Below are positions 42,192 through 48,685 of a stretch of DNA of 64,000 bases, piece after piece (within the stretch, counting starts at the first letter, position 1; each line of letters begins with the position of its first letter). Both the position numbers and the translations under genes were made by a program. Source of the DNA: UBA2199 sp964628035 (GTDB taxonomy: Bacteria > Acidobacteriota > Aminicenantia > UBA2199); the NCBI GenBank assembly GCA_964628035.1, contig CAZVPI010000001.1:62001-126000 (forward strand), given 5' to 3'. The notes under the pieces were generated by a model. The model did no database searches. It was not told where the DNA came from and was given only the letters and a program-made list of their open reading frames with translations.

Positions 42192-42962
42192 CTAAAGAAA
42201 ATTCACCGATTCGACGGCCTTGCTCAGGTCGCTGATAAAGCGGGCCATGGGGGCGCCGTCGACAACATCGTGGTCGACGAGGACGGTCAGGTGCAGAATC
42301 TCGCCAACTTTGATGCCGTCGCTGGCGGCTACCGGCTTGCGGACGATCGAGCCGGCGCCGAAGGAGAGCGGATGGACCGAGGTCTGGACGAACCAGCCGT
42401 TTACCCGGCCCATCATGCCCACCGAAGTGAAAACCACGTTGCCCATCTTCCTGAAAACAAAGCGTGGGCGATGGAACATGAGCCGCCAAGCCAGGCGGCG
42501 AATTGATCCGGGCAATGAACAGTAAATCCGCTCCGCAAGTCCGGCCCTCCGCTCCAACACCATCTGCTCCTTTTCCAGCCTCTCCGTCCTGGCTTTTTCG
42601 ATCTCGGCGGTGATCTCCGCGGCCGTCTTCTCATTGACCTTGCGGATGACCAGCGGCAGGGGCACCTTGCGGCCAGCGACCTCCTTTTCCACCAGGAGCG
42701 AGACGTCGACGTCGTCGAAGACCATCAGCTTCCTGCGGCCGACGCGGAAGGCAGCTGCTTCCTTGTGATCCGCCACGGTGGCGGCGATCGCCTTGAGCAG
42801 CCAGCCGGTGAACGAGATCCTTGAGCCGCCCTGTTTCAGTTCCCGCAGCTTCCGCCGCGCCGCGGTCACGTCAAGCTCCAGCAGAGCGGTCACATAGTGC
42901 CGCCGCCGGCTGAGCGCCCCGATGTCGAGGGTGGCCAGGCGGGTGCGCGGGAATTCGATCAT
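42192..42962 (-). CDS. stand-alone 2-oxoacid dehydrogenase E2-like acyltransferase domain
   Basis: 256 residues with the CAT/E2 catalytic fold only. IEFPRTRLATLDIGALSRRR at the start, SFTGWLLKAIAATVADHKE, and the active-site HDVVDGAPMARFISDL near the C-terminus, keeping the His and Asp-Gly of HxxxDG. There is no lipoyl or E1/E3-binding domain, so it is not a normal dehydrogenase E2. ATG 42962 with GGATGGGGA upstream is preferred over ATG 42983. It lies 44 nt downstream of a nitroreductase-like gene. It could acylate a small molecule; the substrate is unknown. Confidence 0.82.
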   Translation of the reverse strand: MIEFPRTRLATLDIGALSRRRHYVTALLELDVTAARRKLRELKQGGSRISFTGWLLKAIAATVADHKEAAAFRVGRRKLMVFDDVDVSLLVEKEVAGRKVPLPLVIRKVNEKTAAEITAEIEKARTERLEKEQMVLERRAGLAERIYCSLPGSIRRLAWRLMFHRPRFVFRKMGNVVFTSVGMMGRVNGWFVQTSVHPLSFGAGSIVRKPVAASDGIKVGEILHLTVLVDHDVVDGAPMARFISDLSKAVESVNFL

Positions 42963-43006
42963 TCCCCATCCTTTGCCCGCCATGGCTCTGCGCTGGGCCG
43001 GTTTCC

Positions 43007-43732
43007 CTATTTCCCCCCGCCCACGCCCAGGATGCAGACCGGAACCTCGTCGTCGCTCATTTTCACCGCCTGCTTGACCTTGTCGTCGTCGAAGGCGCCG
43101 GCGATGCAGCAGCCCAGGCCCAGCGCCCGGGCCTGCAGGTAGACGTTCTCGCCGGCGAACCCCGCGTCCATCCACACGTAGCGCTCGCGGCCGCGCTCGC
43201 CGTACTTGCGCGTGGTGCGCTCGAACACCGCCGCGATGACCAGCGCCGCCGGCGCCTCGCGGATCCAGGCCTGGCCCAGCGCCGCCCGGCAAAGTTCCTC
43301 GCGGCGATCGCTCGCCTCGATCCGGGCCAGCTCGTGTGTCTCCGAAACGTAGCGGTAGACACCCGCGGCCAGCCCCGTCACCTTCCCGGCCACGAGATAG
43401 ATCTCCAGGGGGTAGAGGGCGCCGGCCGAAGGCGCGGAACGCAGGCCGCCGCGGATGAAAGCGGGGCCGTCGGGGACCGGCTTGGTGATGCCATAGGCGG
43501 CCCACAGGAGTTGCGCCGCCCCCTCGAGGGTCAGCGCCTCGCCCGAGAAGCTGCGGAGCGAGCGCCGCGACTGGATCGCCTGCTCGACCGAGACCGCGCC
43601 GTCCAGCTTTGCTGCCGGGAGCTTGATCTTCGCCGGTTCGTTGCCTTTCAACGGATCACCTCCCGCTACCTGCGCCCAGGCGGGCGCTGCCGCGACGATC
43701 GCAATAAAAAAGAGCAAGGCCCATGTCTTCAT
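43007..43732 (-). CDS. exported nitroreductase-fold protein (SagB/ThcOx-like)
   Basis: A 241-residue flavoprotein-fold protein with a signal peptide (MKTWALLFFIAIVAAAPAWA). VEQAIQSRRSLRSFSGEALT is the FMN-binding opening, LRSAPSAGALYPLEIYLVAG and GVYRYVSETHEL are typical of SagB-type dehydrogenases, and ARALGLGCCIAGAFDDDKV is the closing motif. Related enzymes oxidise azolines in peptide natural products, but no precursor or cyclodehydratase is near, and this one is exported. It precedes the E2-like gene on the same strand. Confidence 0.85.
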   Translation of the reverse strand: MKTWALLFFIAIVAAAPAWAQVAGGDPLKGNEPAKIKLPAAKLDGAVSVEQAIQSRRSLRSFSGEALTLEGAAQLLWAAYGITKPVPDGPAFIRGGLRSAPSAGALYPLEIYLVAGKVTGLAAGVYRYVSETHELARIEASDRREELCRAALGQAWIREAPAALVIAAVFERTTRKYGERGRERYVWMDAGFAGENVYLQARALGLGCCIAGAFDDDKVKQAVKMSDDEVPVCILGVGGGK

Positions 43733-43849
43733 TTTTGGATCCTCCCTGTTTCTTTCGGGTCAACATCTCTGCTTGACTTGATTATAGCCAACGGGTGAAA
43801 CGATCTCAAGGCCCTGAGACAGGTTGAGTCGAAAAGCATTGGCAAGGAG

Positions 43850-44100
43850 CGAGGCAAACAGGGTTGGGGCAGAATCATGATAGTGAGCCCTATGCTGTGT
43901 GCTTGAAATGAACAAGCTCCCATGGCGAAAAAAGTAAAGGGGAAAATGCGAAACACCCAAATTCCACTATTTCAATGTCGTGAGCGGAAACAGGGCTTGC
44001 TGGATCATTGTTTTCGAATCACGACCCGCGAATTACGAATCACCAGAAAGCTCGAACATGGATCACTCATACCACTATCACCATCACGACCAGGAATAGA
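43850..44100 (-). repeat. dispersed intergenic repeat, copy C
   Basis: The gap 43733-44140 has no gene. On the minus strand it matches copies D and E: GTGATNGTGATAGTGGTA, CCATGTTCGAGC, then the 7-nt array at 44015-44042 (top strand CGAATCA, CGACCCG, CGAATTA, CGAATCA), CTCACGACATTGAAATAGTGG and GGAGCTTGTTCATTTCAAGC. It is more diverged than D and E. Confidence 0.65.
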
Positions 44101-44140
44101 TCGCTGCCGAGAGCGGAAGACATCAAGGGCGGTGGCGGAC

Positions 44141-44620
44141 TTACTGGATGGTGATCGTTATGGGTTCGATGCCGGGCGGGTCGGCGATGAGGACGCGCGC
44201 ATGGATCGTATAGGTCCCGGCCGGGACCGCCAGTTTGTCGTTGCTCAATTGGTCCCACATCTCGGTATACACGGCGGACGCTCCGGGCATGAGGTCGATG
44301 TAGGTGACCACGGCGGCGAATACCCTGGAGTCCGACCAGCGCCATACTTCGCTGCCGGCCGCGTCCAGGATCCAGAAATCGTAGATCTGGCTGCTGCCGA
44401 AGGTCAGCGTCACGAGGTTTTCTTCGTCATGGGCCAGGGTCAGCTGCAGGCGGATCGGCTCGCCCTTGGAGTATTCCGCCTTGTCCGTTGAGAGCGTCGC
44501 GGAACATCCCTGCAGCAGGCTCTCCGACTTGCAGGCGGCATGTGCCGCCAGGCCCACGGCCAGCGCGATCGCCGATGCCAGAGAAAAATATCGCCGCCAG
44601 CCCCTTCTGCCATATTTCAT
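44141..44620 (-). CDS. exported BsuPI-like (proteinase-inhibitor fold) protein
   Basis: 159 residues with a signal peptide (about 12-30) and a following cysteine that may be lipidated (AAHAACKSE). The Ig-like domain has EPIRLQLTLAHDEENLVTLT, IYDFWILDAAGSEVWRWSDS and VPAGTYTIHARVLI, the BsuPI/intracellular proteinase inhibitor pattern. In exported proteins this fold is more likely a binding domain than an inhibitor. It is single, between copy C of the repeat and a 160-nt gap with nothing that I can name. Confidence 0.75.
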   Translation of the reverse strand: MKYGRRGWRRYFSLASAIALAVGLAAHAACKSESLLQGCSATLSTDKAEYSKGEPIRLQLTLAHDEENLVTLTFGSSQIYDFWILDAAGSEVWRWSDSRVFAAVVTYIDLMPGASAVYTEMWDQLSNDKLAVPAGTYTIHARVLIADPPGIEPITITIQ

Positions 44621-44780
44621 TCACGCTTCCCGGCCACGTGAATGAAACCCCATTCTATTCTTGATGACTACCATGCCGGCGAGCATGTTGTCAATGAGGA
44701 AAAATGTGACGAGCAGGAAAGAAAAAAATGACACTTCGCAATCTTCAAGAAAAAGCCATCCCCTCGATTCAGCGTGGCGG

Positions 44781-45506
44781 TCATTTCAACTCGAAAGTGA
44801 CGGAAACGCTGGCACGGACGGAGATCTTGCCCAGGGCGATGGTCCCCGGGTCCTCGCCGCCGCCGGGCGCCTGCTGGATGACGTTCTGGGTCATGGCCTG
44901 GCGGTTCATCCCCCAGCCCGACCAGCCGCTGTAGCCCTCGCTGACCTGGACCGCCTGGCCGACGCCCCGGCCCAGCACCGACGCCATTTTTTCGGCCTTT
45001 TCCTTTGCCGCCTTCAGGGCCAGTTCCCGGGCCTGCTCGCGGAACTTCTTGAACTCGCTCACCTGGAACTGGACTCCGTCGATCCTCTCGATCCCGGCTT
45101 CCAGGAGCTTTTCGACCAGCAGCTCGAGCTTGTCGGGGCCGGCGATGGTCACGGCCATGGTGTTGGAGACGAAAAAGCCGAGGAAGTTCTCTTTTTTATA
45201 ATCATTTTTATAGCGGGGCTCGATGTTGAGGTAGTCGGTCTGGATCTCCTTGCCCGACACGCCGAGCTTCCTGACTGCGGCGATGGCCCGGTCCATGACC
45301 TCGTTGTTCTTTTTCTTGGCGATGGCCATGCTGTCGTCCCAGGTCTCGATGCCGAAATGGATCGTGACCTTGTCGGGCTGGGCGTAGACGACCGCCTCGC
45401 CGTTGACCGTGATCCGGTGATGTTCCTCCGTTCTCGCGGCCCAGCCGGATCCCGCGCAGGAAAGGATCATCATCCCGGCCGCAAGCATCCGTTTCGCTTT
45501 CATCAT
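44781..45506 (-). CDS. SIMPL (DUF541) domain exported protein
   Basis: A 241-residue protein with a signal peptide (MMKAKRMLAAGMMILSCAGS). RITVNGEAVVYAQPDKVTIH begins the SIMPL domain, and IQTDYLNIEPRY, TMAVTIAGPDKLELLVEKLL and LALKAAKEKAEKMASVLG are characteristic. E. coli YggE is the model member, linked to oxidative stress. ATG 45506 is chosen for its AGGAGGTGGGC site and signal peptide. The frame remains open a further 81 codons upstream (see next entry). Confidence 0.88.
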   Translation of the reverse strand: MMKAKRMLAAGMMILSCAGSGWAARTEEHHRITVNGEAVVYAQPDKVTIHFGIETWDDSMAIAKKKNNEVMDRAIAAVRKLGVSGKEIQTDYLNIEPRYKNDYKKENFLGFFVSNTMAVTIAGPDKLELLVEKLLEAGIERIDGVQFQVSEFKKFREQARELALKAAKEKAEKMASVLGRGVGQAVQVSEGYSGWSGWGMNRQAMTQNVIQQAPGGGEDPGTIALGKISVRASVSVTFELK

Positions 45507-45749
45507 GCCCACCTCCTGAATGATCCCAATATGATAAACGATAACCGCCGGGCCCGCACTGCCCTTTTTGGCGAATGTCCACGCGGCAATGCCGACGATG
45601 AAATAGACGGCGAACGATACGGCGAAATCGCCGGCATAGTCAAAAAGCACGGGAGCCAGCGGACCATGGTAGTGCGGCTTCAGTATTAGGACGACAACGC
45701 CTGCCAGCACGAATAAGACATGGCGCCTGGTTTGATTTGTTGTCAGCAT
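45507..45749 (-). pseudogene. membrane-protein ORF fused in frame to the SIMPL gene start
   Basis: 81 codons from an ATG at 45749 run without a stop into the SIMPL start. They encode two plausible helices (VLFVLAGVVVLILK and FAVSFAVYFIVGIAAWTFAK) separated by HYHGPLAPVLFDYAGD, which looks like genuine membrane-protein sequence rather than random GC-rich frame. The lack of a stop suggests the 3' end of a small membrane gene was lost and the remainder abuts the SIMPL gene. A functional fusion is less likely because a signal peptide follows. The rest of the gap to 45838 has nothing clear. Confidence 0.4.
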
Positions 45750-45838
45750 TATTGAGCCCTAAAGTCACAAAGACAAGCACCGTCCCCAGTCATCCCCTGA
45801 GAAAGCTGCCGCCGTTTTTCCAAGTCTGCTGCCTGGAC

Positions 45839-46231
45839 TTAGCGGATCCTGGAAGCGAACTCGAGGATCAGGAAAATAAACGAAACCAGGAGCAAGGCCA
45901 GCTTGGCCAGGAAAATCGCAAAGGGCGGGCCGACCACCCAGAGCGGCTTCTCGACCGGCGTATTCATGGGGAGTTTGTTGAACTGGATGATTTTCTCCTG
46001 CCGCCGCGCCCAGACCCTGAGCAGTAGAGTCGACGCAAGGTACTGCGCCATGTCACAGAAAAAGAACAAGACGATAAAAGCCAGCGCAAAGTTGATCTTT
46101 CCCGGGAAGGTCGCCTCTTTGGTCTTGAAGAACCAGCCGATGGCCGCCCCGGCAAAGGCCAGCTTCCTAGCGTTCTCGCTCAATGCTTTCGTGTTCTCCT
46201 GGTACTCCTTCCAGACATCCTGCAGGGTCAT
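45839..46231 (-). CDS. membrane protein of unknown function
   Basis: 130 residues with helices at about 24-36, 46-72 and 97-124. It starts MTLQDVWKEYQENTKALSEN. No family recognised. Its ATG overlaps the stop of the upstream zinc-ribbon gene (46228-46231, ATGA), so the pair is co-translated. GC content is clearly lower than in the core genes. Confidence 0.6.
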   Translation of the reverse strand: MTLQDVWKEYQENTKALSENARKLAFAGAAIGWFFKTKEATFPGKINFALAFIVLFFFCDMAQYLASTLLLRVWARRQEKIIQFNKLPMNTPVEKPLWVVGPPFAIFLAKLALLLVSFIFLILEFASRIR

Positions 46232-46692
46232 TTCTTCAAGCCCCTGATCTTGGCTCCAGTCTTGATCCTCGTCCCGGCCATCTCCACCTTTTCCCAGCCG
46301 TTAAGTCCTGAGGATAAGTTGAAAAAATCGGGATTATAGATCTTGATTTTGCCCAGAGGCTGAACCTCGATCGTTTTCCCTATCGATTTGACGATCCGGA
46401 TCGCATTTCGTTCGGAGATCTCCTTCCTGATCTTCGGTTGCAGCTCGCTAGTGATCCGGTTAATGATCTGTACCTGGGGCTCTGACAGCGGGGGAGATGC
46501 GCCTGGTCGCGTCGCCTTTGCTCCGAGCGCAGCCTTAATGTCAATGATCCACCAGTTCCGACAATCCTTGCACGCGAAAGCAAAGCAGTTCTTTTCAAGT
46601 ATGACCCAAACCTTAACTTCGGCTTTTCTTTTCCTCCCGCACTCCGGGCAATAGAACGTGACCTCGGTTAAAAACGGCGCTTGCTCGCTCAT
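46228..46692 (-). CDS. zinc-ribbon protein of unknown function
   Basis: 154 residues. CPECGRKRKAE (residues 15-25) and ACKDCRNWW (about 40-48) give a four-cysteine zinc ribbon. The rest (SEPQVQIINRITSELQPKIR and after) is helical then beta-rich, with no known domain. GGAGGGAGAATG forms its ribosome site. It is the first gene of a two-gene low-GC operon with the membrane protein after it. No function can be given. Confidence 0.6.
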   Translation of the reverse strand: MSEQAPFLTEVTFYCPECGRKRKAEVKVWVILEKNCFAFACKDCRNWWIIDIKAALGAKATRPGASPPLSEPQVQIINRITSELQPKIRKEISERNAIRIVKSIGKTIEVQPLGKIKIYNPDFFNLSSGLNGWEKVEMAGTRIKTGAKIRGLKK

Positions 46693-46721
46693 TCTCCCTC
46701 CTGAAATGAAAGAAAATTTAG

Positions 46722-46749
46722 AGACGTCAGACGCCAGACGTTAGACGTA
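46722..46749. repeat. four tandem 7-nt units (AGACGTN)
   Basis: AGACGTC, AGACGCC, AGACGTT and AGACGTA follow each other without gaps just upstream of the zinc-ribbon gene. The gap 46693-47440 otherwise is AT-rich (about 46750-47080) with no gene seen. Confidence 0.85.
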
Positions 46750-47089
46750 AGCAAGAAAAGCAGAGTCAGAAGCGCTGTGTTTTTGGATGCAAAGCCTTAC
46801 CCGATTCTTCTAAAAAATACAATTCTAATCCGCCCCTAATAGCCCAAATTTATGAAGTAATAAAGTAAAGCACCGTCACCCTTAGATCTTCAAATTTATT
46901 TTCATCTATTTTCATTGTTTCCAAGCTTCCGCCGGTGGCATGGTTGGAGGCGCCGGATCGTAGCAGCTGGTCACATTACCCATGCAGCGTATAAGTATAA
47001 GAGATAAGAATAATTACCGGAAAATGAATGAGCAATGGGGAAAAATGTGATCTATGCATTTTGTGGGAAATTCAGCGGATTGAATTCAG

Positions 47090-47135
47090 TGACAGTGACA
47101 CCCTGAAGGTCCCCGACGAGGGGGTGACAGTGTCA
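47090..47135. other. imperfect palindrome / hairpin
   Basis: TGACAGTGACACC (47090-47102) pairs with GGTGACAGTGTCA (47123-47135) at 11 of 13 positions around a 20-nt loop that itself holds CCCCGACGAGGGG. It could be a REP-like element or an RNA hairpin. No T-run follows, so it is not a clear terminator. Confidence 0.55.
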
Positions 47136-47139
47136 GCGA

Positions 47140-47440
47140 GAAGCTCAGCGAGTTATTAATGGTAGCGGTAGTAGCGAGTAATGAAAGAGCTGTCGTGATT
47201 CGCAATTCGTGAATCGTGATTCGCAAAGACCCTGATCGAACAAGTCCAAATCTCGCTCATGCGATTGGACTTTTGGATTTTGTGGTTTTAGCACTTTTGC
47301 CTTGAGAGCTCGTTTATATCAAGCGCATAGTAAATGTCTTCGATCTACCTTTCCCTTTTTCCTTTTACCTTTTACCTTTCCAGTCCTTTTCCTCTTCCCT
47401 CCAACCTCTCACCCCTGACCTCTTCCCCCTAACCTCTCAC
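47140..47440 (+). repeat. dispersed intergenic repeat, copy D
   Basis: Contains in order GGTAGCGGTAGTAGCGAG; a 7-nt array at 47196-47223 (TGATTCG, CAATTCG, TGAATCG, TGATTCG); CCTGATCGAACAAGT (47231-47245); CACTTTTGCCTTGAGAGC; CCTTTTA units at 47361-47381; and a 7-nt array at 47403-47437 (AACCTCT, CACCCCT, GACCTCT, TCCCCCT, AACCTCT). It touches the stop of the AlkD-like gene and is in the same orientation as copy E on the other side of that gene. Confidence 0.8.
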
Positions 47441-48151
47441 CTACTTCTTCTTCATAGCTCTCTTCTTCATCTCCGCAGGCATCTTCTCAATGGCATAGCG
47501 CAATGCCGTCCTGGGCATGGCCGCCTTGTTTCGCATCACGTAGGCGAAAACCTCCTCCCTGTGCGCCTGGCCGGCCACCTTGAGCATCCAGCCATAGCCC
47601 TTCTGCACCAGGTCGTCGGGGTCGGCGAGCAGGATATCGGCGATCCGGAAAACGTCCTCCAGGAACTTCCCCTTCTTGGCCGGCACGATGAGCGAAACCG
47701 CGGCGCCGCGGCGAAGCCAGCGGTTCCTCGATCCAGCCCATTTCCTGAGCTCGGCCAGAAGCTCCGGATACCTCTCGACCAGCTCCCCGACCGGATGGTT
47801 GCACAGCGTGTCGCAGGAGGCCCAGTTGTCCACATACTTGCCGAGCCATTCCGCGAACACCCGCATGTCGGCCGGCGCGTACTCCCTGCGCACAAAATAC
47901 GACCAATCGCAGGCCACGATGGTCTCCTCCAGGGCCCCCGAACGCCACAGTTCACCGCACAGCCCGAAGATTCTTTCCTTCGAACTGCCCTTGAGGGCAA
48001 CGAACCGCTCGCGGGCGATCCGGTGCACGGTCGCCATGCCCACGCCGAGGCAAACCACCCCCTCCTTGAAATAGGCCTGTTCCCCCTTGCGCCTCTCCTC
48101 GTCCGAGTTCTCCCTCAGCTCCCGCCGCACCTGCCGCACCCTCGCGTCCAT
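47441..48151 (-). CDS. AlkD-like DNA alkylation repair enzyme
   Basis: A 236-residue HEAT-repeat DNA glycosylase of the AlkD family, which removes bulky or positively charged alkylated purines. WASCDTLCNHPVGELVERYP carries the conserved Trp and catalytic-region Asp; NRWLRRGAAVSLIVPAKKG and DPDDLVQKGYGWMLKVAGQA are the family signatures, and the C-terminus is Lys-rich. Length fits. ATG 48151 follows AAAGGAGG. The gene is bracketed by direct copies D and E of the intergenic repeat, like a cassette. Confidence 0.9.
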   Translation of the reverse strand: MDARVRQVRRELRENSDEERRKGEQAYFKEGVVCLGVGMATVHRIARERFVALKGSSKERIFGLCGELWRSGALEETIVACDWSYFVRREYAPADMRVFAEWLGKYVDNWASCDTLCNHPVGELVERYPELLAELRKWAGSRNRWLRRGAAVSLIVPAKKGKFLEDVFRIADILLADPDDLVQKGYGWMLKVAGQAHREEVFAYVMRNKAAMPRTALRYAIEKMPAEMKKRAMKKK

Positions 48152-48204
48152 CCAGCCTCCTTTAGGCCCCCCAAGTGTAAGCGACCCGGCCCGCAACGGC
48201 AAGA

Positions 48205-48605
48205 GGCTCAGAGAGGAGACCGTGGTAATGATCGTGGCCGTGGCATTAGCAAGCCATGATCGAGCTAACCGGTGATTCGCAGGTAGTGATTGGTGATTGG
48301 AACAGCAATAGCCGATCTATTAGTGGCAGTAGAGAGCAAGGCAAAAGCCATCGTGATTTGAAATTCATGAATCGCAATTCGCAAAAACCTTTATCGAACA
48401 AGCTGTATTTTCGTTCACGACATTGGGCTGTTGGAATTTGGGTTTTTCACACTTTCGCCTTTTGCCTTGAGAGGTTGTTGATTTCAAGCGCGTAGTCAAT
48501 ATCTTCGAACTACTTTTTTTACTTTTACCTTTTACCTTTCCAGCCTTCCCCTTTCCCCCCGGCTCGCTTCTTGTCACACGTCACGCGCCACGCATCACGA
48601 CGGCA
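48205..48605 (+). repeat. dispersed intergenic repeat, copy E (most complete)
   Basis: The gap 48152-48685 has no gene. Order of blocks: GTGGTAATGATCGTGG, CCATGATCGAGC, GTGATT words with 7-nt spacing (48271-48298), GGTGATTGG then AACAGCAATAGCCGATC (48292-48317, one mismatch to copy I), CGCAATTCGC, TTATCGAACAAG, TTCGCCTTTTGCCTTGAGAG, CTTTTACC units at 48521-48541 (22 nt identical to copy D), and CACACGT, CACGCGC, CACGCAT, CACGACG at 48575-48602. Confidence 0.8.
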
Positions 48606-48685
48606 CGAAGGAGCCTCGTGTTACCTCCCCGCGCCATCCTCAGTATTCATGAATAGGTACGATTTCACTCCCGAGGAGGACGACG

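Noticed and set aside
43007..43732. RiPP (azoline) biosynthesis cluster
   Set aside because: The SagB-like protein has a signal peptide and no precursor peptide, YcaO or cyclodehydratase partner is nearby.
47196..47223. CRISPR array
   Set aside because: Units are 7 nt with no spacers, and no cas gene is present.
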